A DNA stretch of 64,000 bases from Hoeflea prorocentri (GTDB lineage Bacteria > Pseudomonadota > Alphaproteobacteria > Rhizobiales > Rhizobiaceae), in assembly GCF_027944115.1 (NCBI RefSeq), contig NZ_JAPJZI010000001.1, positions 3,286,001 to 3,350,000 of the forward strand. The letters run 5' to 3'. Position 1 is the stretch's first letter. Every line of letters begins with the position of its first letter. The notes below the pieces were generated by a model. The model made no database searches, had not been told where the DNA came from, and saw only the letters and a list, made by a program, of their open reading frames with translations. Positions 26,030 to 35,480 of the stretch are shown in pieces. The position numbers and the translations under genes are program-made.

Positions 26030-27030
26030 TGTCCGATGGCTCCCTTTCCGGCGGCAAGGCCGTTTCACGCACAACACCCGCCCTGTCGCTGAGCACATTG
26101 CGTACCCATGGCGGACTTATCGCGCTGCTTTTGATCCTGGTGTTTAACGCGCTGTTCACACCGAACTTCCTGCAGGTTCAAACCCTCTTCGTGAATATCA
26201 GCCAGGTGGCGACCATTGCGATTGTCGCCATCGGCATGACACTGGTGATCGCAACGGCAGGCATCGACCTCTCCGTCGGGGCGGTCATGGCGCTGGCCGG
26301 CGCGCTTGCCCCGCTGATCTTCCAGTCTGAATTCGGCACAGTTTATCCGGCACTCGGTATTGCGGCGGCCTTCATCCTGCCCTTGATCGCGGCCGGCCTT
26401 TGCGGCCTCTTCAACGGAGTGATGATCAGCTATCTGAACGTCCAGCCGATCATTGCAACCCTGATCCTGTTCATCTCCGGTCGCGGCATTGCCCAGGTTC
26501 TGACCAACGGAAACCTTCAGACCTTCAGCAATCCCTATTTCAGCTATCTGGGCACCGGAAAAATCCTGGGCCTGCCCTTTCAGGGCTGGCTGGCGCTTGC
26601 CCTTGCGGTCGCCGTCTACTGGCTGGTTTCGCGTACCATTTTCGGGCGCTACCTGCTGGCGGTCGGCGGCAATGAAAAGGCTGCCCGCCTGTCCGGTGCA
26701 CCGGTGCGCATGGTCAAGATAGGCGCGTATGTCCTGTGCGCATTTCTCTCCGGCATAGCGGGCCTTATCGTCGTTGCCATCAACTCGGCGTCCGATGCGG
26801 CACGCAACGGCAATCTGATGGAACTCGACGCAATTGCGGCTGCCGTCGTCGGCGGCGCGCTTCTTCAGGGCGGGCGCGCTCCGATATTCGGAGCAATTCT
26901 TGGAGCCATCATCATTCAGCTCGTCAAATACACGCTGCTTGCAAACGGCGTCGAAGACGAAGTCGCGCTCATCGCCAAGGCGGCCATCATCGTTCTGGCG
27001 GTTTATATCCAACAGGCGAGAAAGGAATAG
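26029..27030 (+). CDS. Sugar ABC transporter permease (RbsC-like) 1
   Basis: 333-residue membrane protein of the BPD_transp_2 family with eight to ten hydrophobic helices. The GMTLVIATAGIDLSVGAVMALAG segment (about 78-100) is the family fingerprint, and GGNEKAARLSGAPV near 220 is the coupling region. Two different permeases in one operon point to a heterodimeric channel as in the YtfT/YjfF galactofuranose importer. Next permease starts 2 nt downstream. Confidence 0.87.
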   Translation: MSDGSLSGGKAVSRTTPALSLSTLRTHGGLIALLLILVFNALFTPNFLQVQTLFVNISQVATIAIVAIGMTLVIATAGIDLSVGAVMALAGALAPLIFQSEFGTVYPALGIAAAFILPLIAAGLCGLFNGVMISYLNVQPIIATLILFISGRGIAQVLTNGNLQTFSNPYFSYLGTGKILGLPFQGWLALALAVAVYWLVSRTIFGRYLLAVGGNEKAARLSGAPVRMVKIGAYVLCAFLSGIAGLIVVAINSASDAARNGNLMELDAIAAAVVGGALLQGGRAPIFGAILGAIIIQLVKYTLLANGVEDEVALIAKAAIIVLAVYIQQARKE

Positions 27031-27032
27031 TC

Positions 27033-28025
27033 ATGCCGGGTTCAGAAGCCTTTGACCTTCGACGTTTCCTTCAAAGCGACGGACGCAATGCCGGCGTGTG
27101 GATTGCCCTGGTCGCGCTGATCCTGTTCGGCCTTGCCCGTTACGAGAATTTCGGCGGCGCTTACAACATCGTCTCGTTCCTCAACTACAATTCGATGTTC
27201 ATCGTGATTTCGATCGGCATGTGTTTTGTCATCATGACCGGCGGCATTGATCTCTCCGTCGGCTCGGTCGCGGCCTTCACCTCTGTTGTCGCGGCCTATT
27301 TGAGCCCCTACGGCATAGAGGTCGCGCTGCCGGGCGGGGTGCTGGCGGGTGCGGCCTTCGGCGCCATCAACGCCTTTTGCATCATCGCCATGCGCATCCC
27401 ACCCTTTATCGCAACGCTGGCGACTATGCTCGCGGCCAAGGGCGGCGCCCTCGTTATCAGCGGGGCGCAGACCATTTCCGTTGACTGGGGCAGCAACTTC
27501 ACCAAGCTCGGCATGGAAAAGGCCTTCAACGTCGTTCCCTGGACGATTGTCATCGTCGCGCTGGTGGCAATTGTTCTATGGGCTGTCCTGGAACACACCT
27601 CTCTTGGCCGCACGGTGCTTGCCATCGGCGGCAGCGAGGATGCCTCCAACCTCATGGGTCTCAAGGTCAACCGCGCCAAGGTCTTCGTCTATCTCATCAG
27701 CGGCGGATGCGCAGGGCTCGCAGGTGTCTTTCTCGCGTCTGGCTATGGCGCCGGCCAACCGCTTGAGGGTATCGGATGGGAACTGTCGGCGATCGCCGCA
27801 GTGGTTGTCGGCGGTACGCTTTTGACCGGCGGCCTCGGCTCGGTGACCGCAACCGTTGCAGGGGCCCTGCTCCTGGGCCTGGTGTTCAACATTCTCAATT
27901 TCGAGAACGGGCGCGGCACGATCAGCCTGAGCGCCTATTGGCAGATGGTCATTCGCGGCGGCTTCCTGTTTGTCGTCATCCTGCTTCAGACACGCATGAC
28001 CGCGTCCAGACAGAAGGCGGGATAA
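27033..28025 (+). CDS. Sugar ABC transporter permease (RbsC-like) 2
   Basis: 330-residue second permease. GMCFVIMTGGIDLSVGSVAAFTS (about 67-89) and IGGSEDASNLMGLKVNRAKVFVYLISG are the matching family motifs. ATG 27033 follows AAAGGAATAGTC; the longer frame reads through the first permease. Only about one third of positions appear shared with the first permease, so they are paralogues rather than a recent duplication. Confidence 0.87.
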   Translation: MPGSEAFDLRRFLQSDGRNAGVWIALVALILFGLARYENFGGAYNIVSFLNYNSMFIVISIGMCFVIMTGGIDLSVGSVAAFTSVVAAYLSPYGIEVALPGGVLAGAAFGAINAFCIIAMRIPPFIATLATMLAAKGGALVISGAQTISVDWGSNFTKLGMEKAFNVVPWTIVIVALVAIVLWAVLEHTSLGRTVLAIGGSEDASNLMGLKVNRAKVFVYLISGGCAGLAGVFLASGYGAGQPLEGIGWELSAIAAVVVGGTLLTGGLGSVTATVAGALLLGLVFNILNFENGRGTISLSAYWQMVIRGGFLFVVILLQTRMTASRQKAG

Positions 28026-28028
28026 GGC

Positions 28029-29126
28029 ATGGCCAAGATCCAACACATCGAGGCGCGGTATTTTTCGCTGCCGCTCAGCGAAGTGCTGACCGATGCCATG
28101 CATGGCCAACACTCCGAGTTTGAGCTGATCACCGCAACGGTTCACCTCGACAACGGTACGGAAGGCACCGGATATACCTATACGGGCGGGCGTGGCGGGC
28201 GCGCGATCCTCGCGCTGATCGAAAATGATCTCGCCCCCTTCCTCATCGGCAAGGACGCGGCTGATGTGGAGGAGCTCTATGATGCCATGCAGCTCTACGT
28301 GCATTATGTGGCGCGCGGCGGCATTGCATCCTTCGCGATATCGGCTCTTGATATCGCGCTGTGGGACCTGCGCGGCAAAATCCGCAATGAACCGCTTTGG
28401 ACCATGGCGGGCGGTACGGCCAACCGGTGCCGGGCGTATCGCGGCGGCATCGATCTGAATTTCCCCTTACCGAAGCTCCTCGACAGTATCCGTGGCCATC
28501 TGGATAACGGTTTCGACGCCATCAAGATCAAGGTGGGCCGCCCGGAGCTTGGCGAAGATGTTGAACGCCTTGCCGCCGTGCGCGATCTCATCGGCCCGAA
28601 GGTGGCTTTCATGGCCGATGCGAATTACGCCCTGAGCGTCGAACAGGCCATTGCCGCCTGCGCAGCCTTCAAGCCGTTTGATTTGCTTTGGTTTGAGGAG
28701 CCGATTCTTCCGGATGACTATACGGGTTACGGCCGGATCGCCGAGGCCACCGGCATGCCGCTCGCCATGGGCGAAAACCTGCACACCATCCACGAGTTCG
28801 AGCTTGCCGTTGCCTATTCGAAGCTCTCATTTCTTCAGCCGGATGCCTCAAATTGCGGCGGCATCACCGGCTGGCTGCGTGTCGCTGACCTGGCGCGCAA
28901 GGCGGGCCTGCCGGTGTGCAGCCACGGCATGCAGGAACTCCATGTCGGCCTTGTTTCGGCGCAGCCGAATGCCGGTTGGCTGGAAGTGCATTCATTTCCG
29001 ATCGACACCTATACGACCCGGCCGCTCATCGTTGAAAACCATCTTGCAGTCGCATCCGATCTGCCGGGCACCGGCGTCGTTTTCGACTGGCAGAAACTCC
29101 AGGCCGCCCACGATCTGGCCGCTTAG
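28029..29126 (+). CDS. Enolase-superfamily dehydratase (mandelate racemase/muconate lactonizing type)
   Basis: 365-residue enzyme with the N-terminal capping domain and a TIM barrel. Catalytic signatures: IKIKVG (KxK, about residues 166-171), MADAN metal Asp near 197, FEEP metal Glu near 224, GEN metal Glu near 249, and CSHGM with the acid/base His near 299. That is the mandelate-racemase-subgroup arrangement used for acid-sugar dehydration. Neighbours include an ABC sugar importer and two dehydrogenases, so it likely dehydrates an aldonate or aldarate to a 2-keto-3-deoxy acid. Exact sugar not readable. Confidence 0.82.
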   Translation: MAKIQHIEARYFSLPLSEVLTDAMHGQHSEFELITATVHLDNGTEGTGYTYTGGRGGRAILALIENDLAPFLIGKDAADVEELYDAMQLYVHYVARGGIASFAISALDIALWDLRGKIRNEPLWTMAGGTANRCRAYRGGIDLNFPLPKLLDSIRGHLDNGFDAIKIKVGRPELGEDVERLAAVRDLIGPKVAFMADANYALSVEQAIAACAAFKPFDLLWFEEPILPDDYTGYGRIAEATGMPLAMGENLHTIHEFELAVAYSKLSFLQPDASNCGGITGWLRVADLARKAGLPVCSHGMQELHVGLVSAQPNAGWLEVHSFPIDTYTTRPLIVENHLAVASDLPGTGVVFDWQKLQAAHDLAA

Positions 29127-29140
29127 TCAAGGACAGTCCC

Positions 29141-30172
29141 ATGCAAACCACAGCCGCCTTTTATACGGGCGACCGCACATTTTCGATCGAGCAGGTGGAT
29201 AGCCCGCAGCCCGGCCCGGGTGAGGTCCAAATCGATGTCGCCTATTGCGGCATTTGCGGAACAGACCTTCACGTTTATCAGGGCCATATGGATGCGCGGG
29301 TCGGCTCACACCGTGTCATCGGGCATGAGATGTCCGGAACGGTGGCTGAGATTGGCGTGGGGGTTGCGGGCTTCGCACCCGGCGACCCGGTCGTCGTGCG
29401 TCCGCTCGACCATTGCGGAACCTGCCCGGCCTGCAAACGCGGCCACCAGCATATCTGTCAAAACCTGAAATTTCTCGGCCTGGATACGGACGGAGCCTTT
29501 CAGCAGAAATGGACCGTGCCGGTTCATACCCTTCACCACCTTCCTGAAGGCCTAAAACTCGCCCACGCGGCTCTGATCGAGCCCCTGGCTGTCGCCTGCC
29601 ATGATGTGGGACGCGGCAAGGTACAAGACGGTGAGGATGTCCTGGTCATCGGTGGCGGCCCCATTGGCATGCTGATCGCAATGGTCGCCCGGCATGCCGG
29701 CGGCGTGGTGACGATTTCCGAGATCAACGAGCATCGTATCGCATTTGCACAAGGGCTCGGCTTTGCAACAATCAATCCGGCACAAGCAGATGCCGCCAAG
29801 ACCGTCAAGAAGGCCACTGGCGGCAAAGGTGCGGATGTGGTTTTCGAGGTCTCCGGCAGCCAGCCGGGCGTTGAGCTGATGACTGACGCGGCTGCCACGC
29901 GGGCGCGTATCGTCATGGTCGCGATCCATGCCACCGCGCCGAAGGTCGATCTTTTCCAGTTTTTCTGGCGGGAGATTGAAATGCTGGGTGCACGTGTCTA
30001 CCAACCAGCGGACTATGAAGAGGCCATGAAGCTGCTTTCCGGCGGCGCGATTGATGCCGATGCGATGATCACCGACGTCAAGGGGCTTGATCAGGTAGGG
30101 GATGCCTTTGCCGAACTGGCGGGCAATCCGCGCGCTATGAAAACGCTGATCAACTGCAACGGGGAGGCTTGA
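29141..30172 (+). CDS. Zinc-dependent alcohol/polyol dehydrogenase (MDR family)
   Basis: 343-residue medium-chain dehydrogenase. The catalytic zinc site is CGICGTD (about 37-43) with GHE (about 63-65), and the structural zinc loop CGTCPACKRGHQHIC is complete. The Rossmann motif VIGGGPIGMLIAMVA is at about 170-184. Resembles L-idonate 5-dehydrogenase, threonine dehydrogenase and sorbitol dehydrogenase. It lies 14 nt after the dehydratase gene and overlaps the SDR gene region, so it forms part of the same catabolic route. Confidence 0.84.
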   Translation: MQTTAAFYTGDRTFSIEQVDSPQPGPGEVQIDVAYCGICGTDLHVYQGHMDARVGSHRVIGHEMSGTVAEIGVGVAGFAPGDPVVVRPLDHCGTCPACKRGHQHICQNLKFLGLDTDGAFQQKWTVPVHTLHHLPEGLKLAHAALIEPLAVACHDVGRGKVQDGEDVLVIGGGPIGMLIAMVARHAGGVVTISEINEHRIAFAQGLGFATINPAQADAAKTVKKATGGKGADVVFEVSGSQPGVELMTDAAATRARIVMVAIHATAPKVDLFQFFWREIEMLGARVYQPADYEEAMKLLSGGAIDADAMITDVKGLDQVGDAFAELAGNPRAMKTLINCNGEA

Positions 30173-30174
30173 GC

Positions 30175-30945
30175 GTGGGCGTGCTGAACAGCTTTGATCT
30201 GAAGGGGAAAACGGCTCTCGTGACCGGCTGCAAACGCGGCATCGGGCAAGGCATGGCCGAAGCACTGGCGCAGGCCGGGGCGGACATTATCGGTGTCAGC
30301 GCCAGCCTGGAGCCTTCAGGCAGCGCGGTTGAACAGTCGGTAATGTCAGGCGGCAGGAGGTTCAGCGCCTATCGATGCGATTTTTCCGATCGTGCTCAGG
30401 TCAGTGAGTTCGCGGCAACGGTCCTGCGCGATCACCCGCAGATCGATATTCTTGTCAACAATGCAGGCACTATCAAACGCTGCCCTGCAGCCGAACATGG
30501 CGATGCGCTGTGGGACGAGGTCATCGAGGTCAATCTCTCGGCTCAATTCGTCCTGACACGTGAAGTCGGCCGCTCCATGGTCGCGCACGGCTCGGGCAAA
30601 ATCATTTTTACGGCTTCCCTCCTCACCTTTCAGGGCGGCATCACCGTTCCGGGCTACGCAGCCTCCAAAGGCGGCATCGGCCAACTGACCATGGCTTTTG
30701 CCAATGAATGGGCCTCAAAGGGCGTCAACGTCAACGCCATCGCGCCCGGTTATATCGATACCGACAACACAGAAGCGCTCAGAAACGATCCGGACCGGTC
30801 GCGTGCCATTCTCGAACGCATTCCGGCCGGCCGCTGGGGCAGGCCTGAAGATTTCGCCGGCCCCATTGTTTTCCTGGCATCGCAGGCATCGGACTACATG
30901 CATGGCTCGATCGTTACGGTCGACGGAGGCTGGATGGGACGGTAG
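30175..30945 (+). CDS. Short-chain dehydrogenase, KduD-like (2-keto-3-deoxygluconate 5-dehydrogenase type)
   Basis: About 256-residue Rossmann-fold SDR. TGCKRGIGQGMAEALAQAG is the cofactor loop, NNAGTIKR follows, and the catalytic Ser-Tyr-Lys is in TASLLTFQGGITVPGYAASKGG. Many blocks (ANEWASKGVNVNAIAPGYI, RIPAGRWGRPEDF, GPIVFLASQASDYMHG) are very close to E. coli KduD. No ATG exists: GTG 30175 is chosen, 7 nt after GGGGAGG; TTG 30169 and GTG 30181 are alternatives. Together with the enolase-type dehydratase it points to 2-keto-3-deoxy sugar acid metabolism. Confidence 0.8.
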   Translation: MGVLNSFDLKGKTALVTGCKRGIGQGMAEALAQAGADIIGVSASLEPSGSAVEQSVMSGGRRFSAYRCDFSDRAQVSEFAATVLRDHPQIDILVNNAGTIKRCPAAEHGDALWDEVIEVNLSAQFVLTREVGRSMVAHGSGKIIFTASLLTFQGGITVPGYAASKGGIGQLTMAFANEWASKGVNVNAIAPGYIDTDNTEALRNDPDRSRAILERIPAGRWGRPEDFAGPIVFLASQASDYMHGSIVTVDGGWMGR

Positions 30946-30971
30946 CGGCGACCGGAGTGTTCTGGGCCGGT

Positions 30972-31991
30972 TTACCGATTTAACATCGGAGGAAGCACGA
31001 CACGCAGAGATTCGCAGTTCGACGGCAGGGGAATTGCACCCTTGCTGTGGACGGACATGACGACCTGACAGGCATTGCGGATATCGTCGGCCAGATCATG
31101 GTAGATGACCGCGTCAATGCGGCCTTGCGCGAGCAACAGGCGGTTGTCCGGATCCAGGTCATGGGCGATGAACAGCGGCAGCTTGATACCGGCTCTGCTC
31201 ATTGCATCAAGCAGCGCCGGATTTCCGCCGCCGATGGAATAAAGCGCTGATGGCTTAAGGCCCTGAGCTGCAGCGCGGGCAACCCGTTCCGAAAATTCTG
31301 GCCCCTCCTGGCCTTCGACAAAGGTTTCGATGCGCGAAGCCGGGCAATCGCGTTCCATCGCCTTGCGAAAGCTCCTTTCCCGGTCGCCCTCGCTTTGGAA
31401 ACCATCATTGCGGACCGTCACCAATACGCGCGGCGGCTTTTCGCCTGCGGACCATTTGCGGACCATCCAGGCGGCTGTTTCTCCGGCATAGAAATTGTCG
31501 AGCCCGACATAGGCGGATCGCGATGTTCCGGGCATGTCGGTCGCCAGCGTCACGACCGGCATGTCTTGTGCGACGAGCCTGTTTACCGCCTTGCGGATAG
31601 CACCGGTATCGGGCGCCATGACAATAACGCCATCGCTGCCGAGCTTTAGCGCCCGGTCAAGGGATGCGACGACATCAACTTCTGAAAATCGTGTCCGGAT
31701 GTCGCGGCGAATGCGGAATATCGCCGATTGGAACAACGGCAACTCCCGGTTCACGGCTGCATCGAGCGCATCGAGAAAAGCCTGCGGCGCCTCAACCAGA
31801 AGATCGAGCATCAGTTTTCGCCCACGCATCGACAGCTGGGTTTCCTGCGCTTCCAGTTCGGAAATGGCATTCCGGACCCGGTTGGCGGTTTGTGGCCGCA
31901 CTCCGGGACGCCCGTGAATCACCCGGTCGACCGTGGCGATGCCAACGCCGGCCTGGTGGGCAATCTCCTTTAGTGGAAAACGATGTTTCAT
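30972..31991 (-). CDS. LacI-family transcriptional regulator
   Basis: 339-residue regulator. The helix-turn-helix LKEIAHQAGVGIATVDRVIHGRPGVRP (about 7-33) is followed by the hinge and a periplasmic-binding-protein-like sugar sensor domain with VTLATDMPGTSRSAYVGLDN and RVLVTVRNDGF. The ATVDRVIHGR recognition region differs from the common VSTVSRVLN version. It is divergent from the phytanoyl-CoA-dioxygenase-like gene with three TTGATGG repeats between them. It could control either sugar locus flanking it. Confidence 0.85.
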   Translation of the reverse strand: MKHRFPLKEIAHQAGVGIATVDRVIHGRPGVRPQTANRVRNAISELEAQETQLSMRGRKLMLDLLVEAPQAFLDALDAAVNRELPLFQSAIFRIRRDIRTRFSEVDVVASLDRALKLGSDGVIVMAPDTGAIRKAVNRLVAQDMPVVTLATDMPGTSRSAYVGLDNFYAGETAAWMVRKWSAGEKPPRVLVTVRNDGFQSEGDRERSFRKAMERDCPASRIETFVEGQEGPEFSERVARAAAQGLKPSALYSIGGGNPALLDAMSRAGIKLPLFIAHDLDPDNRLLLAQGRIDAVIYHDLADDIRNACQVVMSVHSKGAIPLPSNCESLRVVLPPMLNR

Positions 31992-31996
31992 GATCC

Positions 31997-32039
31997 TTGA
32001 TGGTTTTTTGATGGACTGAAACGACGAAATTGATGGTTT
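31997..32039. repeat. Three phased TTGATGG direct repeats between divergent genes
   Basis: TTGATGG starts at 31997, 32008 and 32030 (spacings 11 and 22 nt), the first and third extended to TTGATGGTTT. They fill the gap upstream of the lacI-type gene and lie before the dioxygenase-like gene. Helical phasing suggests cooperative protein binding. Confidence 0.5.
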
Positions 32040-32086
32040 GTGTGCCTATTATAGCCGCCAGGGATATCTATTTCGGGAGGAATATC

Positions 32087-33274
32087 ATGCTTGATCAAAA
32101 GCACACCCACGCATCTGTCTGGCTTGATGACCGCGACTGCGACATTGAAGCCTTCAAACGCCACATCGACCAGGAAACCAGCAAAGCCGACTATCCACTG
32201 GCCGAGGAGATTGCCGGCAATATTCCTGTTTACGATGGGGATGCCATGCGCAAAGCTATGGCCGATGAGGACGACGCACGCGCGGTCATGGCCGAATGGA
32301 ACCGCTCGTTTCAGTCGGGACCGGGTATTGTCGCCATCCGCAAGGCCTATGCCGATATCGCGCTGGTCGACGCCGTCACCGAGGAGTTGAGTGCGATCAT
32401 TGCCGAGGAAGAGGCGGGCAATTCCGGCAAGGGCGATCATTTTGCCGCCGCCGGAGCCAACAGCCGGGTCTGGAACGGACATGAGAAACTGTGCGTTCGC
32501 GCGCCGGAACTCTTTGCCCGCTACAACGCCAACGAGCTGATCCGGCGGGTGGCCGAATCCTGGCTCGGTAGCGGCTACCAGATCACCACGCAGGTCAATG
32601 TGGTCCGGCCGGGCGGCAAGGCGCAAACGGCGCACCGGGATTACCATATGGGCTTCCAGGACTTTGAGACACTCAAGGGCTTTCCGGCTTCGCAACACGC
32701 GCTGTCCGCGGCACTGACGCTTCAGGGCGCCGTTGCTCACAGCGACATGTCGATCGAAACCGGGCCAACCAAACTGCTGCCCTATTCGCAGAGCTATCTG
32801 CCGGGTTATCTGGCCGTTTTGCAGGACGATTTCCGTGATGTCTTTGAAGAGCGCTTCGTTCAGCTGCCGCTCGCAAAGGGTGACGCCGCTTTCTTCAACC
32901 CTGCGACCTTCCATGCGGCCGGTGAGAACGTGACGAACGATGCCCACCGTTTCGCCAATCTGATGCAGATCGGTTCGACCTATGGCCGCTCGATCGAAAT
33001 CGTGGACCGTTCCCGGATCACGCGGAGCGTCTATCCTCATCTCAAACGCCTCCTGACCGATGGTGTGCTGACGGCGCGCGAAGCCGACAATGTCGTCGCC
33101 GCGACGGCGGAAGGGTACCCGTTTCCGGCCAATCTCGACATCGACTCGCCGCTGTCGGGCATGGCACCTCCCAGCCAGCAGGACGTTATGCGTCAGGCCC
33201 TGGCCGAGGACTGGACCTTCGAGCAAATGGACGCGGCGATTTCCGAACAGGACGGCCGAAAACGGTCGCACTAA
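32087..33274 (+). CDS. Phytanoyl-CoA dioxygenase-like (PhyH) Fe(II)/2-oxoglutarate oxygenase
   Basis: 395-residue protein with the iron-binding facial triad of the PhyH family: HRD at 183-185 and a distal His at 276 (FHAAGENVTNDAHRFANL), with the following Arg likely holding 2-oxoglutarate. ATG 32087 follows TCGGGAGGA; the longer frame begins in the repeat-bearing promoter. Homologues are scattered in rhizobial sugar and inositol-type loci; here it is divergent from a LacI gene. It probably hydroxylates a small organic substrate; which one is unknown. Confidence 0.78.
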   Translation: MLDQKHTHASVWLDDRDCDIEAFKRHIDQETSKADYPLAEEIAGNIPVYDGDAMRKAMADEDDARAVMAEWNRSFQSGPGIVAIRKAYADIALVDAVTEELSAIIAEEEAGNSGKGDHFAAAGANSRVWNGHEKLCVRAPELFARYNANELIRRVAESWLGSGYQITTQVNVVRPGGKAQTAHRDYHMGFQDFETLKGFPASQHALSAALTLQGAVAHSDMSIETGPTKLLPYSQSYLPGYLAVLQDDFRDVFEERFVQLPLAKGDAAFFNPATFHAAGENVTNDAHRFANLMQIGSTYGRSIEIVDRSRITRSVYPHLKRLLTDGVLTAREADNVVAATAEGYPFPANLDIDSPLSGMAPPSQQDVMRQALAEDWTFEQMDAAISEQDGRKRSH

Positions 33275-33282
33275 ACTGATCC

Positions 33283-33304
33283 GGGCGGCGTAGAGGCGCC
33301 GCCC
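33283..33304. terminator. Hairpin between convergent genes
   Basis: GGGCGGCG (33283-33290) and CGCCGCCC (33297-33304) form an 8-bp stem with a 6-nt loop between the converging dioxygenase-like and ABC ATPase genes. No T-tract is visible. Confidence 0.45.
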
Positions 33305-33326
33305 CTGCCCGGCAAAATGACTGAGA

Positions 33327-34118
33327 TCAGGCGTCTTCGGCGGAAACAATACCGGGCGCATAGGTGCCATCCGGGCGTTTTCCGAGGATCACCATCTGCA
33401 AAACCTGATCCTTGTCCGTTTCCGTTGTGGAACCGGTCCAGACATGGCGCCCGTTTTTCATAACCGAAATCCGGTCCGACAGATCGAAGACGTCATGCAG
33501 GTCGTGGCTGATCATCACAATGGCAATGCCTTCGCGTTTCAACGCCTTGATCAGCTCAGCGACCATCTGGGTCTCGTGGGGTCCGAGCGCTGCCGTCGGC
33601 TCGTCCATGATGATGATGCGGGCGTTGAACTGCAGTGCCCGGGCGATCGCCACGGACTGGCGCTGACCGCCGGACAGATTGCTGACCGGATCGTGGAATT
33701 TACGGAACTGCGGGTTCAGCCGCTTCATCACCTTGATGGCGGCATGCTCCATCGCCGGTTCGTCCAGCGCGCCCCAGCCCGTCTTGATCTCGCGGCCAAA
33801 AAATATGTTGGCGGCGGTGTCCAGATTGTCGGCCAGCGCGAGCGTCTGGTAGATGGTTTCGATGCCAAGCTCCTTGGCGACAACCGGCGTGTCGATCCTG
33901 ACCTCTTTGCCGTCGACACGGATCTCACCTGAATCCACGGTGTACGCGCCGGAGAGCATCTTTATGAAAGTCGATTTTCCCGCGCCATTATGGCCAAGCA
34001 GGCCGACCACCTCGCCGGGATAAAGATCAAGGCTCATATCCTCGACGGCATGGATGCCGCCGAAGCGCTTATAGATATTCTTCATTTCCACTACGGGTGT
34101 GGTGGCTTTGGTTGTCAT
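33327..34118 (-). CDS. Sugar ABC transporter ATP-binding protein, single-domain (FrcA-like)
   Basis: 263-residue single nucleotide-binding domain, half the length of RbsA/XylG. Walker [10 protein letters not shown] (about 38-46), signature LSGGQRQSV and Walker [12 protein letters not shown] with ISHD are intact, so the domain should be active as a homodimer, as in the FrcBCA fructose importer. It is the second gene after the permease on the minus strand, 11 nt downstream of the permease stop. The cognate binding protein is transcribed the other way. Confidence 0.87.
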   Translation of the reverse strand: MTTKATTPVVEMKNIYKRFGGIHAVEDMSLDLYPGEVVGLLGHNGAGKSTFIKMLSGAYTVDSGEIRVDGKEVRIDTPVVAKELGIETIYQTLALADNLDTAANIFFGREIKTGWGALDEPAMEHAAIKVMKRLNPQFRKFHDPVSNLSGGQRQSVAIARALQFNARIIIMDEPTAALGPHETQMVAELIKALKREGIAIVMISHDLHDVFDLSDRISVMKNGRHVWTGSTTETDKDQVLQMVILGKRPDGTYAPGIVSAEDA

Positions 34119-34129
34119 CGCCCGCCCTC

Positions 34130-35353
34130 CTACGTTCGACGCCGTTGATAAATCACGTCGAACCAGACCGCGAATATCAGGACACCTGCCATGATCATCT
34201 GCTGCGGCGCGCTTTGCACCCCAACAAGGACCATGCCGTTTTGCAGGCTCATCATCAGGACCGCACCGATGAGCGAGCCGAGAATCGTGCCGACACCGCC
34301 CGATAGCGATGTCCCGCCGATCACAGCGGCTGCAATCACCTGCAGTTCAAGCAGCTGACCAATGCTGAGCGGCGCGGCGTTCAGGCGCGCTGTGGAAATA
34401 ACGGCGCCGATGGCGGTCAGTCCGCCGATCAGCGCAAAGCTGAGCATGACCACGCGCTTTGTGTTGACACCGGCCAGTTGCGCGGCTTCCGGATTGCCGC
34501 CATAGCCGTAAATGTAGCGGCCGAAGCTGGTCATATTGGCGATGTACATCATGCCACCTGATACAACGATGAGAATCAGAACCGGCACCGGAATACCCCT
34601 GCCATCATCGCTGCGGGGAAAATTGTAGGAATTCATCGTCCAGACAAAGGCGGCTATCAGTCCGCCAAGAATAGCCAAGATGATGAGTTCCACACCAAGC
34701 GGTTTGACCACGAAACCCAAGGACAATCGCCTTCGCCGTTTCCAGAAAGTCAGCGCCACAAGCAGTGCAAAACCTGCAATACCGACAAGCCAGCTATAGG
34801 TCTCGCCGATGGAACCGCCGCCGAAGAAATTGTAGGTCGTATCGAGCGGTGTGACTGTGCGGCCCTGGGTAAAGAGCCAGCCCGCGCCGCGCCAGAACAT
34901 CAGTCCACCGAGGGTGACGACAAAGGCAGGTATGGCAAATCGGGCGATCAACCAGCCTTGAGCGGCACCGGCGGCGGCACCGACCGCGACCATGACGACA
35001 ATGGAAATCCACCAGCTGTGGGCCCCTTCAAGCGGCAACACTTCGGTCTGCACGAAGCCACCCAATATGCCCAAAAATGCAAGCAGCGATCCGACGGAAA
35101 GGTCGATGTTCCGCGATACGATGATCAGGACCATTGCGGTCGCCAGAAGCGCCGTCACGCTGGTCTGAACCGACAGATTCCAGAGATTTCTAGGCGAAAG
35201 GAACAAGCCGCCGGAAGCAATATCGAAGAAAATCCAGATGGCGATCACCGCTCCGACCATGGCCAGGAGCCTGGTATCCATCTGCAGTGTATCGGCAACG
35301 GAGCGAATGCGTGTGCCCACTCCGGCATTTTGCGCGTCGGCGGTTTGTTCCAC
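34130..35353 (-). CDS. Sugar ABC transporter permease (XylH-like)
   Basis: 407-residue membrane protein of the BPD_transp_2 family with roughly ten hydrophobic segments. [21 protein letters not shown] is the family fingerprint; a charged WKRRRRLSL loop splits the protein as in XylH. GTG 35353 is the supported start: AGGGG sits about 6 nt upstream, whereas the longer frame covers the promoter and operator. The promoter is TTGACA-N17-CAATAT with the 14-bp operator in its spacer. It partners the ATPase downstream and the divergent XylF-like binding protein. Confidence 0.85.
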   Translation of the reverse strand: MEQTADAQNAGVGTRIRSVADTLQMDTRLLAMVGAVIAIWIFFDIASGGLFLSPRNLWNLSVQTSVTALLATAMVLIIVSRNIDLSVGSLLAFLGILGGFVQTEVLPLEGAHSWWISIVVMVAVGAAAGAAQGWLIARFAIPAFVVTLGGLMFWRGAGWLFTQGRTVTPLDTTYNFFGGGSIGETYSWLVGIAGFALLVALTFWKRRRRLSLGFVVKPLGVELIILAILGGLIAAFVWTMNSYNFPRSDDGRGIPVPVLILIVVSGGMMYIANMTSFGRYIYGYGGNPEAAQLAGVNTKRVVMLSFALIGGLTAIGAVISTARLNAAPLSIGQLLELQVIAAAVIGGTSLSGGVGTILGSLIGAVLMMSLQNGMVLVGVQSAPQQMIMAGVLIFAVWFDVIYQRRRT

Positions 35354-35403
35354 TATACCCCTCCCAGTTATTCGGGTCCGGGAACCGTGCGACCCGCATA
35401 AAC

Positions 35404-35432
35404 ATATTGCAACCGGTTGCATTTCGTGTCAA
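35404..35432 (-). promoter_or_regulatory. Promoter of the permease/ATPase operon
   Basis: On the minus strand TTGACA (35432-35427), exact 17-nt spacer and CAATAT (35409-35404). The spacer contains most of the AACCGGTT-centred operator, so bound repressor would block RNA polymerase directly. Confidence 0.65.
35408..35421. promoter_or_regulatory. LacI-type operator TGCAACCGGTTGCA
   Basis: Perfect 14-bp palindrome with the AACCGGTT core common to LacI-family repressors. It lies between the divergent permease operon and the XylF-like gene, so one repressor can control both. A 14-of-16 related site lies at 38599-38614. Confidence 0.75.
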
Positions 35433-35480
35433 CTTTTTCAATATGCTGCCCAAAGTTAGCTAAGAAAAGGGAGGAATAGC

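Noticed and set aside
31988-33370. 460-residue open frame antisense to the PhyH-like gene, and similar long antisense frames (4189-5160, 35484-36521, 60882-61874)
   Set aside because: They mirror well-supported genes, lack ribosome sites and family motifs, and are expected by GC-rich codon bias.
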